The notes under the pieces were generated by a model. It saw nothing but the letters and a program-made list of their open reading frames with translations, ran no database searches and had not been told where the DNA came from. Positions 18,719 to 27,160 of a DNA stretch of 64,000 nt are shown piece by piece. Numbering within the stretch: the first letter of the stretch is position 1; each line of letters begins with the position of its first letter. The position numbers and the translations under genes were made by a program. This stretch comes from Myxococcales bacterium (lineage in GTDB: Bacteria; Myxococcota_A; Bradymonadia; UBA7976; UBA1532), in the NCBI GenBank assembly GCA_020633435.1, contig JACKDP010000007.1, positions 124,001 to 188,000 of the forward strand. Direction: 5' to 3'.

Positions 18719-21241
18719 ATGAACCGCGCCCTCCTCTGCCTCTGCCTGCTCGCGCCCCTCGGGGGCCGGGCCCAGGACGCGCCGGCACCCGCCGCCGCGC
18801 CGGCCGCCATCACGCCACCCGTGCTGGAGACCTTCGTCGAGGCGCCGTACCCGCCGGCCGCCCTGGAGGCGCGCCGCGAGGCGGCCGTCATCGTCGCCCT
18901 CACGGTGGGCGAGGACGGCACCGTCAGTGACGTCGAGGTGGTCGAGCCCGCCGGCGACGGCTTCGACGAGGCCGCCGTCGAGGCCGTGTCGCGCTTCCGC
19001 TTCACGCCGGCCCGCGCCGGGGACGCGCCCATCGCCGTGCGCATCCAGTACCGGTACGCCTTCACGCTCACCGAGGTGGTCGAAGAGAAGGCCGCCCCGA
19101 CCGGGCGCCTCGAGGGCCGTCTGGTGGAGGCGGGGACGCGGCGGCCGCTGCCGGGCCTCATCGTCCGCCTGCCGGCGCTCGGCCTGGAGGCCATCAGCGA
19201 CGCCGATGGCCGCTTCGCCTTCGAGGATCTTCAATCAGGTCGGGTACTTCTGCGCGTCGAGGACCCCGAGTACGCCGACCTGGAGGACGAAGAGGAGGTG
19301 GTCGAGGGCCAGGCGACCGAGGTGCGCTACATCCTGGAGCGGGACGCCTTCGGCGACACGGTGACCGTCGTCGGCCGCCGCCCGCGCAAGGAGGTGGTGC
19401 GGCGCACGGTGAGCGTGCAGGAGATCCGCACCCTCCCGGGCACCCAGGGCGACGCCCTGAAGGCGGTGCAGAACCTGCCGGGCGTGGCGCGGGTGGCGCC
19501 GGGCTTCGACGGCGACCGTCTGGTGCTGCGGGGCGGCGGCGGCTCGCGGGCGTATGTGGATCGCCACCCGGTGCCCCTCGCGTTCCACTTCGGCGGCATC
19601 CGCAGCACCGTGGCCAGCGCCCTCATCGAGGATCTGGACCTGTACCCGGGCAACTACGGCCCCGAGTTCGGCCGCGTGAACGGCGGGGTGGTCGACGTCC
19701 GCCTGCGCGACCCGCGCACCGACGGCCTCCATGGCTACGCCGAGGCGGATGTGTTCGACGCCGGCGCGCTGGTGGAGGGGCCCGTGGGCGACGGGGGCCT
19801 GGCCGTGGCCTTCCGCCGCAGCTACATCGACGGCGTGCTGGCCGTGGCCCTGCCCGAGAGCGTGCGCCGCCGCTTCAGCACGGCGCCGCGCTACTACGAC
19901 GGCCAGGTGCTCTACACGCGCAAGGACGGCCCCCACGACCTGCGCCTGCTGCTCTTCGGCTCCAGCGACCGCATCATCGTGCTCAGCGAGTCGGCCCAGG
20001 GCGGCTTCGTGAACGAGTGGGCGGGCGGCCTGGGGCGGTGGCGCCACCGCATCAGCGACACCCTGACCCACGAGCTGAGCGCGTCGCTGCTGGTCAGCCA
20101 GGAGAACGGCCGCTTCAACACCGACTTCGAGCGCAACGTGGAGCTCGCGCGCCTCACCCTGCGCGACGACCTGAGCCTGGCGCTCTCGCCTTCCCTGGAT
20201 CTGCGCCTCGGGCTCGACGCCGAGCTGGCAGTCGGCACGTTCCTGCTGCGCAGCCAGGCGGGCGGCTTCCCGCGCGAAGGGGAGGCCCCGCCCGACGGCC
20301 CCCCCAAGGCCAGCGACGCCGAGATCGTCGAGGTGACCGAGGACCTGTTGTGGAACACCCCGGCCGTCTTCGCGGAGCTGGAGTGGCGCGTCGGCAAGCT
20401 GAAGGTGCTGCCCTCGCTGCGGCTGGAGTGGTTCGGGGCGACGGAGGACGTCGCGGTGCAGCCGCGCCTGTCGGCCCGGGCGGAGGTGGCCACGGGCACC
20501 ACCGTCAAGGCGGCGGCGGGCCTCTACAGCGAGCAGCCGGGCCCCGACGACCTGTCCGACCGCTTCGGCAACCCGGCCCTGGGCATCGAGCGCACCTGGC
20601 AGGTGTCGGCCGGCTTCGAGCAGCAGCTCACCGAGGCCCTGAGCCTGGACGTGACGGGCTTTTACAAGCAGTTCCAGGATCTTGCGACGCGGGTGGACGA
20701 CCCCGCGGTGCGCCTCGCGAACCAGGGCGAGGGCCGCGTCTACGGCGTCGAGGTGCTGCTGCGCCACGATCTGACGAGCCGTTTCTTCGGCTGGCTGGCC
20801 TACACCTGGCAGCGCTCCGAGCGGCGCGACCGGCCGGGCGAGGGCTACCGCCTGTTCGATCTGGACCAGACCCACAACCTCACGCTGGTCGCCCAGTACC
20901 GCTTCACCCCCACCTGGGAGGCCGGGCTGCGCTGGCGCTTCGTGAGCGGCAACCCGTACACGCCGGCGGTGGGCGCGGTGGTGGACAGCGACGACCTGAC
21001 CTACGTGCGGCTGGACGGCGAGGCCAACAGCGGGCGCCTGTCGCCCTACCACGCGCTGGACCTGCGGCTCGACAAGCACTGGGTCTTCGAGACGTGGCGC
21101 CTCACGACGTACCTGGAGGCCCAGAACGCCTACAACCGCGAGAACGTGCGGGAGGTGGGCTACAGCTACGACTACACCGCGTCGGAGTCCCAGCTCGATC
21201 TGCCCATCATCCCGTCCTTCGGCGTCCGGGGGGAGTGGTGA
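18719..21241 (+). CDS. TonB-dependent receptor with N-terminal TonB domain
   Basis: 840 aa, outer membrane. Signal peptide 1-20. Residues about 37-120 form a TonB C-terminal-type domain (YPPAALEARREAAVIVALTV, FDEAAVEAVSRFRFTPAR). A carboxypeptidase regulatory-like beta-sandwich (about 128-200) follows, then a plug (VQEIRTLPGTQGDALKAVQN) and a beta-barrel to the end. The transported compound is unknown. The order TonB-like, CarbD, plug, barrel is recurrent in myxobacterial receptors. ATG 18719 directly precedes the signal peptide. The lipoprotein gene starts 2 bp after the stop. Confidence 0.88.
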   Translation: MNRALLCLCLLAPLGGRAQDAPAPAAAPAAITPPVLETFVEAPYPPAALEARREAAVIVALTVGEDGTVSDVEVVEPAGDGFDEAAVEAVSRFRFTPARAGDAPIAVRIQYRYAFTLTEVVEEKAAPTGRLEGRLVEAGTRRPLPGLIVRLPALGLEAISDADGRFAFEDLQSGRVLLRVEDPEYADLEDEEEVVEGQATEVRYILERDAFGDTVTVVGRRPRKEVVRRTVSVQEIRTLPGTQGDALKAVQNLPGVARVAPGFDGDRLVLRGGGGSRAYVDRHPVPLAFHFGGIRSTVASALIEDLDLYPGNYGPEFGRVNGGVVDVRLRDPRTDGLHGYAEADVFDAGALVEGPVGDGGLAVAFRRSYIDGVLAVALPESVRRRFSTAPRYYDGQVLYTRKDGPHDLRLLLFGSSDRIIVLSESAQGGFVNEWAGGLGRWRHRISDTLTHELSASLLVSQENGRFNTDFERNVELARLTLRDDLSLALSPSLDLRLGLDAELAVGTFLLRSQAGGFPREGEAPPDGPPKASDAEIVEVTEDLLWNTPAVFAELEWRVGKLKVLPSLRLEWFGATEDVAVQPRLSARAEVATGTTVKAAAGLYSEQPGPDDLSDRFGNPALGIERTWQVSAGFEQQLTEALSLDVTGFYKQFQDLATRVDDPAVRLANQGEGRVYGVEVLLRHDLTSRFFGWLAYTWQRSERRDRPGEGYRLFDLDQTHNLTLVAQYRFTPTWEAGLRWRFVSGNPYTPAVGAVVDSDDLTYVRLDGEANSGRLSPYHALDLRLDKHWVFETWRLTTYLEAQNAYNRENVREVGYSYDYTASESQLDLPIIPSFGVRGEW

Positions 21242-21243
21242 CC

Positions 21244-22050
21244 ATGCGCGCTCATCTTCTTGTTCTTGCGGGGGTTTTCGGCCTGCTGGGCTGCGCGGAG
21301 AGCACGCTGCCCGTCGAGTCGGCGCTCACCGACTACCGCGTCCTGGGCATCGTGGCCGACCAGCCCGAGGTGGGGCCAGACGCCCAGGTGGCGCTGACGG
21401 CCGTCGACTTCGACCCCGAGGGTCGGCCGGCCGGGTACGTCTGGAGCGCCTGCTTCTACAGCCTGGGCAGCCGGGCGAAGTTCCAGTGCGCCGATCCGAG
21501 CCTGGAGATCCCCCTGCCCGGCGCGGGGCCGACCACCGTCCTGGATCTGGCGGCGCTGGACTTCGAGGCGCGGTTCGAGGCCGCCGGCCCCCTCGTCGGC
21601 CTGGACGGCCAGGTGCTCAGCCTGGACACCGGCGTCGACGTGACCATCGGCCTCACGGCCGGCATCCCGGGCCAGCGGGCGACGCGCATGTACAAGCGGG
21701 TGCGGGTGCGGCGGGGCGACGCCCCCAACCGGAACCCCACCGTCACGGGCTTCGAGGTCGAGGGCGAGCTGCGCGCCGGCCGCGAGGTGACGCTGCGGGT
21801 CACCTACGGCGACGACACCCCCGAGACCTACACCGAGGTCCAGACCGGCCGCGCCGCCACCGAGCGCCTGCTGGTCAACTTCTACGCGGACGCCGGCGAA
21901 CTGGCCGACCGCAGCCCCTTCGACGAGAGCCTGCCCGACACCACCTGGACGACCCCCGACGAGCCGGGGCCTGCGGTGCTCTTCGCCGCCGTCCGCGATG
22001 GGCGCGGGGGCCTGACGGTGCTGCGGCGGGACGTGGACATCCTGCCGTAG
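21244..22050 (+). CDS. Lipoprotein coupled to the TonB receptor
   Basis: 268 aa. The signal peptide ends in the lipobox LLGC. The rest is rich in beta-strand-like segments (RAGREVTLRVTYGDD), suggesting two Ig-like domains. No family was recognised. The start is 2 bp beyond the receptor stop codon, so the two are almost certainly one operon; it may be a surface partner of the receptor (inference from context only). Confidence 0.78.
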   Translation: MRAHLLVLAGVFGLLGCAESTLPVESALTDYRVLGIVADQPEVGPDAQVALTAVDFDPEGRPAGYVWSACFYSLGSRAKFQCADPSLEIPLPGAGPTTVLDLAALDFEARFEAAGPLVGLDGQVLSLDTGVDVTIGLTAGIPGQRATRMYKRVRVRRGDAPNRNPTVTGFEVEGELRAGREVTLRVTYGDDTPETYTEVQTGRAATERLLVNFYADAGELADRSPFDESLPDTTWTTPDEPGPAVLFAAVRDGRGGLTVLRRDVDILP

Positions 22051-22101
22051 CCCTCGGCCGGGATGTGCTACGGTCCGGCCCCCCCCGGCCACGAGGAGCC
22101 C

Positions 22102-22428
22102 ATGGCCCAAGACCCCCTGCACGGCGTGACACTCCAGGCCATCGTCGAGGCGCTGCAGGCGCGGTACGGCTGGCCCGGGCTGGCGGAGCGCGTCGACATC
22201 CGCTGCTTCAAGAGCGATCCCAGCGTGAAGTCGAGCCTGAAGTTCCTGCGCGCCACCCCGTGGGCGCGGGCCGAGGTCGAGGCCCTCTACCTGGCGGATC
22301 TGCGGCGGGCGGAGCGCAACCGAAAGCGCAATGAAGACCGGGCCTTGCGTCGGGCGCGGGCCGCGGAGGCGGTGGCGACGGGGGAGAGCGAGCCGTTAGC
22401 GGGCGTCGCCGAGCCGGGCGAGGGTTGA
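22102..22428 (+). CDS. VF530 (DUF2132) family protein
   Basis: 108 aa. Residues 4-65 match the VF530 family closely: DPLHGVTLQAIVEALQARYG, RCFKSDPSVKSSLKFLR, TPWARAEVEALYL. The family is a small, probably DNA-binding fold of unknown role. A charged Arg/Ala-rich tail follows. ATG 22102 has GAGGAGCC just upstream. Confidence 0.88.
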   Translation: MAQDPLHGVTLQAIVEALQARYGWPGLAERVDIRCFKSDPSVKSSLKFLRATPWARAEVEALYLADLRRAERNRKRNEDRALRRARAAEAVATGESEPLAGVAEPGEG

Positions 22429-22684
22429 CCGACCCGAAGTCGATGCGCGCCGCGCGACGGGCCGAGGACGTCGGCGAGGTCGCAGCCATCGTTCCGTAGA
22501 ACTCCCGGAAGTCCGGCGCTTGCGATGGCACCGGGCCAACGGTGGCCGCGGAGTGGGCCCGCCTCACCGGCATCCCGGCTCGTCCGGTCTGCCAGGACGC
22601 GGCCTGGGTGGGCTGCGGCGCCCCGCCGTTCGATGCCGATGGTGCGACGCAACACGCTGACATCGTTGCGGATTTGTCGTGTCG
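22429..22684. other. 256-bp segment without a supported gene
   Basis: It is noticeably less biased at third positions than its neighbours. One plus-strand frame reads through most of it (TVAAEWARLTGIPARPV and on) but is broken by a TAG near 22498. It could be a decayed gene. No repeat or hairpin stands out. Confidence 0.3.
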
Positions 22685-24064
22685 TTAGCCCAGCAGGTGC
22701 GCCTTCACCCGGGCCTTCTTGATGCGGGCCGCCTGGGTGAACTTCAGCACCGCGTGGGCGTGGGCGCGGCTCACGGCGACGGCGCAGGTGGTCTCGAGCA
22801 CGTCGATGCGGCCGATGGCCTCGGGGGGGAAGCCGCCGTCCTTCACCAGGGCCCCCAGCACGTCGCCCTTGCGCAGCTTGTCGCGCCGGCCGGCGAGCAG
22901 CAGCAGGGTGCGGTTGGGCGGGGTGAGCGCGCGCAGGTCGCGGGCCTCGGGGAGCGCGGGGCCGCGGATCAGGGGCTGGCCCAGGAAGGCCTCGATGGCG
23001 TCGAGGCGGCGCTGCTCGGCGGGGCCGGCGACCAGGCTGAGGGCCAGGCCCGCCTCGCCGGCGCGGCCGGTGCGGCCGACGCGGTGCAGGTGGTCCTCGG
23101 GGTCGCGGGAGAGCTCGGCGATGATGACGGCGGGCAGGGCCGGGATGTCGAGGCCGCGGGCGGCGACGTTCGTGGCGACGAGCACGGTGAGGCTGCCGTT
23201 GGTGAGCTGGAGGAGCACGTCCGCGCGGTCGCGCTGCTCCATGTCGCCGTGCAGGGCGAGGGCGACGGCGCCCCGCTCGCGCAGCGCGGCCGTCAGCGCC
23301 TCGCACTCGGCGCGCGTCTCGACGAAGACCAGGCTGCTGGCGGGCCGGTAGCGGGCGAGCAGGCGCGCGACGTGGTCGTGGCGCGTGTCGGCGGTGCAGG
23401 GGAAGACGAGCTGGCGGATCGCCGCCGGGGCCGCGGCCGTCTCCGCCACGACGAGCTGGGGATCGCGCTGGACGCGCCGGCTCAGATCGGCGATGCCCTC
23501 GGGGATCGTGGCCGAGAAGAGGTGCGTCTGGCGGGCCCCCGGGCAGCGGCGCACGATGGCGGTGACCTGCTCCAGGAAGCCCATCTCCAGCATCCGGTCG
23601 CCCTCGTCCAGCACCAGGGTGCGCAGGGCCTTCACGCTCAGATCGCCGCTGTCCAGCAGGTCGCCCACGCGGCCGGGGGTGCCGACGACGATGGGCCGCG
23701 GGCCGGCGAGGGCCTGCACCTGGTCGCGCCGGGCGTAGCCGCCGCAGAGGGTGACGACGCGGGCGTTGGGCAGACACCAGGCCAGCCGCCGCAGCTCCTC
23801 CGCCACCTGCTCGGCCAGCTCGCGCGTCGGGCAGAGGACGAGGGCCTGGCAGTCGGGCGCGTCGGCGTCGAGGCCCTGCAGGAGCCCGAGGCCGAAGGCG
23901 GCCGTCTTGCCGCTCCCCGTCCGGGCCTGCCCGATGACGTCGGCGCCGGCCAGCATCCGGGGCAGGCTCTGGGCCTGGATGGGGGTCATCGCCGTGTACT
24001 CGAGGCGCGCGAGGGCTTCGAGCAGGGCGGGGCGGAGGGGCAGCGTCGAGAAGGATGGGCGCAT
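22685..24064 (-). CDS. dbpA: ATP-dependent RNA helicase, DbpA type, with DEGD motif
   Basis: 459 aa. Q motif (TPIQAQSLP), motif I ARTGSGKT (47-54), Ia PTREL, III SAT, VI HRVGRTGRAG. Motif II is DEGD (153-156) instead of DEAD. The last 70 residues (LRKGDVLGALVKDGG, then IGRIDVLETTCAVAVSRAHA) match the DbpA C-terminal RNA-binding domain that recognises 23S rRNA hairpin 92, so a role in large-subunit assembly is expected. It is divergent from nhaA. Confidence 0.9.
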   Translation of the reverse strand: MRPSFSTLPLRPALLEALARLEYTAMTPIQAQSLPRMLAGADVIGQARTGSGKTAAFGLGLLQGLDADAPDCQALVLCPTRELAEQVAEELRRLAWCLPNARVVTLCGGYARRDQVQALAGPRPIVVGTPGRVGDLLDSGDLSVKALRTLVLDEGDRMLEMGFLEQVTAIVRRCPGARQTHLFSATIPEGIADLSRRVQRDPQLVVAETAAAPAAIRQLVFPCTADTRHDHVARLLARYRPASSLVFVETRAECEALTAALRERGAVALALHGDMEQRDRADVLLQLTNGSLTVLVATNVAARGLDIPALPAVIIAELSRDPEDHLHRVGRTGRAGEAGLALSLVAGPAEQRRLDAIEAFLGQPLIRGPALPEARDLRALTPPNRTLLLLAGRRDKLRKGDVLGALVKDGGFPPEAIGRIDVLETTCAVAVSRAHAHAVLKFTQAARIKKARVKAHLLG

Positions 24065-24204
24065 GGCGGGGGACGTGTACCACGGACCGGGCGCGTCCGC
24101 CCCCGCAACCCGGCGAAACCAGACCGGTTGTCGGCGCCTCTACTCCCTGTCGTCCGGCCGGCGTCTCGATCTGGGGCGCCGGGTGTGCGACCCTGGTCGT
24201 CGCT

Positions 24205-24289
24205 CACAGCAAGGGTGCAGCCCCGGGTTGCAGGACAACGGGCGGTCGGGCCGCCGTCCCGCCGACGTGACCGTCGGCAGGGAGGGCCC
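24205..24289 (+). promoter_or_regulatory. Structured leader of nhaA, candidate nhaA-I (Li+) riboswitch
   Basis: Three hairpins can form in a row before the start codon. The first is CCC-CGG-GTTG-CAGGA-CAAC-GGG (24222-24242). The second is GGCGG-TCGGG-CCGCC (24241-24255), which shares bases with the first. The third is GCCGACG-TGAC-CGTCGGC (24261-24278). The last ends right at AGGGAGGG, the ribosome binding site. nhaA genes in proteobacteria are known to carry nhaA-I motif RNAs (lithium sensors). The assignment here rests on gene context and structure, not on a model search. Confidence 0.45.
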
Positions 24290-25696
24290 ATGGCCAAGCG
24301 CTCGCGACCCCTCGCGTCTCCGCCCCCCGAGGCCTGGGACGGCCTCCTGCGGCTGGCCCGCCTGGCCACCCGCCCCCTGGAGCACTTCCTGCGCATCGAG
24401 GCCGCCAGCGGCATCTTGCTGCTCGTGGCGGCGGCCGTCGCGCTGATCTGGGCGAACTCGCCCTGGGCGGACACCTACACGCGGCTCTGGGACACGCCCC
24501 TGGGCTTGCGGCTGGGGCCCTGGGCGTTCGAGCGCAGCCTGGCCTGGTGGGTCAACGATGGGCTGATGGCCATCTTCTTCTTCGCCGTCGGCCTGGAGAT
24601 CCGCCGCGAGATCCACCACGGCGAGCTGTCCCAGTGGCGGCGGGCGGCGCTGCCGGCGGCGGCGGCCCTGGGGGGCGCCATCGTGCCGGCGGGGCTGTAC
24701 CTGGCCATCGCGGGGGCGGAGGCCACGCGGTCGGGCTGGGGCGTGCCCATGGCCACCGACATCGCCTTCGCCGTGGGCATCCTGACGCTGCTGGGCAAGC
24801 GGGTGCCGCCGGCGCTGCGGGTGCTGCTGCTGGCCGTGGCCGTCATCGACGACCTGGGCGCCATCATCGTGATCGCGCTGTTCTATTCGTCGGGGGTCTC
24901 CCTCACCGGCTTCGCCATCGCGGCGGGCGGGCTCGTCGCCATCCTGCTCATCCAGCGGCTCGGCGTGCGCTCGCGGGCGGTGTACGTGGCCCCCGCGCTC
25001 GTCGTCTGGGCCGGCGTCTACGCGGCCGGCGTGCACCCCACCATCGCGGGCGTGCTCGTGGGCCTCATCACGCCGGTGCGGGCCTGGCTCGGCACCGAGG
25101 GCTTCCTCGCGAGCGTGCGCCACGACCTCGAAGAGCTGGCCAGCGCCCGGGTGGGGGCCTCGGCCCACGCCGTGTCGAGCAGCCTGCAGCAGGTGGATCT
25201 GGCGCGCCGCGAGGCCCTGTCCCCGGCGGAGAGCCTCATCGAGTCGCTCCACCCCTGGGTGGCCTTCGGCATCATGCCCGTCTTCGCGCTGGCCAACGCC
25301 GGCGTGGCGCTGGGCGGCGTGAGCTTCGACGCGGCCTCCTGGACGGTCGTGACCGGGGTGACGGTGGGGCTGATGGTGGGCAAGCCGATCGGCCTGCTGC
25401 TGGCCTGCGGGCTGGTGCTGCGGCTGGGCATCGCGCGGCTGCCGGCGGGCCTCACCACCCGCCACCTGCTCGTGCTGGGGACGGTCGCGGGCGTCGGCTT
25501 CACGATGGCGCTGTTCATCGCCCAGCTCGCCTTCGCGGAGCCCATGCTGCTGGGGGCGGGCAAGGTCGGCGTGCTGGCGGCCAGCGGGGGGGCGGCCATC
25601 CTGGCGCTCATCCTGGGGCGGGTGCTCCTGCCGACGGCCCCCGCCGACGGGGCCGCGCGCTCGGCCGACGAGGCCGAGGACTCCACGCGGTCCTGA
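24290..25696 (+). CDS. nhaA: Na+/H+ antiporter NhaA
   Basis: 468 aa, inner membrane; exports Na+ (or Li+) in exchange for protons. The functional Asp pair is Asp187-Asp188 (AVIDDLGAI), with the family's earlier Asp at 157 (MATDIAF). WVNDGLMAIFFFAVGLEIRR and LVLGTVAGVGFTMALFIAQLAF are diagnostic. It is longer than E. coli NhaA (388 aa) because of a 35-residue N-terminal extension, a central loop and a polar tail. ATG 24290 follows AGGGAGGG and a tight hairpin. Confidence 0.95.
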   Translation: MAKRSRPLASPPPEAWDGLLRLARLATRPLEHFLRIEAASGILLLVAAAVALIWANSPWADTYTRLWDTPLGLRLGPWAFERSLAWWVNDGLMAIFFFAVGLEIRREIHHGELSQWRRAALPAAAALGGAIVPAGLYLAIAGAEATRSGWGVPMATDIAFAVGILTLLGKRVPPALRVLLLAVAVIDDLGAIIVIALFYSSGVSLTGFAIAAGGLVAILLIQRLGVRSRAVYVAPALVVWAGVYAAGVHPTIAGVLVGLITPVRAWLGTEGFLASVRHDLEELASARVGASAHAVSSSLQQVDLARREALSPAESLIESLHPWVAFGIMPVFALANAGVALGGVSFDAASWTVVTGVTVGLMVGKPIGLLLACGLVLRLGIARLPAGLTTRHLLVLGTVAGVGFTMALFIAQLAFAEPMLLGAGKVGVLAASGGAAILALILGRVLLPTAPADGAARSADEAEDSTRS

Positions 25697-25705
25697 CGGC
25701 CGCCG

Positions 25706-27055
25706 TCAGTCCCAGCACTCGTAGGTGTACGTCCGCGAGAGGCCGTCGCCCTCCTCGCCGATCAGGTTGCCGACCTCGTCGAAGACCGCCTGGTAGCTCA
25801 CCTGGCCGTCGCACCCCGTCACCCGCAGGCGGCGGCCGCTCGGCGCGAAGTCCGCCGAGGCGCCCCCGAGCTGGGGCACCCCGCCGGCCTCGGGGGTGAA
25901 GCCGAAGAGGCCGCCCGGCCGCTGGATCTCGGCGATGCGCCCCGCGAAGCGCGTGACCTCGCACCCCGCCGTGACCTCGACGGTGCCCTCCTGGTGCCGG
26001 TAGGTCTCGCGGACCTCGCCATCGACCGAGAGCGACTCGACCTGGTGGAAGCCGGGCAGGAACACATGGCTCCAGGTGAAGGTCGTCGGGCGGCCCTGCA
26101 GGTTGCCCTGGGCGTCGACGAGCTGGAACGAGCGGCTCTCCAGGACGCCCATCATGGCCTCGTAGCGGTACGTCGTCCGGCCATCGACGAGGCCGTCCCC
26201 GAGGTCCACGTCCCGGGCCTCCGACTCGACCTTGCCCTGCCCGGGGTTGCGCGCCTTGTAGCCATACTGGCGGAACTGCACGACCTCGTCCGTCGCGGTC
26301 AGCCGGGTGTGGAAGGCCAGGAGCTGGCCGCTCTGGGCGTCCCAGTCCAGCGTCTCGTAGGTCTGCATCGGGTTGTCGTTCACGAAGGTGCGCATGCCCG
26401 TGTACCGCCCGTTCGCGGACGACAGCGCCCAGCGCAGGACGTCCTCGCCCCCTGGCTGCCCGTGGCTCGCTTCGCGCAGCAGGCCGTCGCCGGTGTAGGC
26501 GTAGGTCTCGTCGGGGTACTGGTAGTCGGCGCCCTCGAGCTGGCCGACCCGGCGGACGAGGCGGTCGGCGTCGTCCCAGGTGTACGTGATGCGCCGCCGG
26601 TCCATGTTGGCGCCCCTGCCGGTGAAGACCTCCTCGACGAGGCGCCCCCGCGCGTCGTGGGCGCGGGTGGTCACGCCGGTCACCTGGCCGTCGGTGGTGT
26701 CCGTCCGGGTGCACCAGTCGGATCGCAGCGCGTTGGGCCGGGGGCCGGCGTCCACGTCGCCGGGGCTGGCGTCCACGTCGCCGGGGCCGGCGTCCACGTC
26801 GCCGGGGCCGGCGTCCACGTCGCCGGGGCTGGCGTCCACGTCGCCGGGGCCGGCGTCCACGTCGCCGGGGCCGGCGTCCCCCGCCTGGGCGTCCGTCCGG
26901 GGGGCGGCGTCCGCCGCGCGCCCCAGGTCGGCGACGCCCCCGTCCAGGGTGGCCGCCGCGTCGCCGGCGGCGTCGCTCCCCCCGTCATCGCAGGCCGCGC
27001 AGGCGGTGATCAGGAGGGCGGCGCCGAGGCGGCGCGTGAGGAGCGAGAGTGGCAT
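25706..27055 (-). CDS. Lipoprotein with 7-residue tandem repeat and YD-like repeats
   Basis: 449 aa. The signal peptide has lipobox ITAC (Cys19). A linker holds six copies of a 7-residue unit (DAGPGDV/DASPGDV) encoded by a 21-bp tandem repeat. The rest consists of YD/RHS-like beta-hairpin repeats (YTWDDADRLVRRV, TYAYTGDGLLREA), ending TYTYECWD. It is probably a surface protein of unknown function. I chose ATG 27055; an upstream in-frame ATG (27097) would put 14 polar residues before the signal sequence. It faces nhaA tail to tail, 9 bp apart. Confidence 0.75.
   Translation of the reverse strand: MPLSLLTRRLGAALLITACAACDDGGSDAAGDAAATLDGGVADLGRAADAAPRTDAQAGDAGPGDVDAGPGDVDASPGDVDAGPGDVDAGPGDVDASPGDVDAGPRPNALRSDWCTRTDTTDGQVTGVTTRAHDARGRLVEEVFTGRGANMDRRRITYTWDDADRLVRRVGQLEGADYQYPDETYAYTGDGLLREASHGQPGGEDVLRWALSSANGRYTGMRTFVNDNPMQTYETLDWDAQSGQLLAFHTRLTATDEVVQFRQYGYKARNPGQGKVESEARDVDLGDGLVDGRTTYRYEAMMGVLESRSFQLVDAQGNLQGRPTTFTWSHVFLPGFHQVESLSVDGEVRETYRHQEGTVEVTAGCEVTRFAGRIAEIQRPGGLFGFTPEAGGVPQLGGASADFAPSGRRLRVTGCDGQVSYQAVFDEVGNLIGEEGDGLSRTYTYECWD
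26751..26876. repeat. 21-bp minisatellite, six copies
   Basis: Six head-to-tail copies of a 21-bp unit (GTCCACGTCGCCGGGGCYGG plus C) start at 26751, 26772, 26793, 26814, 26835 and 26856. They differ only at one Y position. The repeat encodes the linker of the lipoprotein and, being a multiple of three, can vary in number without a frameshift. Confidence 0.85.
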
Positions 27056-27160
27056 GGATGACTCCAGATGGTGCGGAGCCAAGGTGGGCGATGGCATCGG
27101 TCCAGGTCAACCAAGGGCGTGACTGGACTGCGCTTTCGGCGCCCTGGCAGGGCCCGGGGC

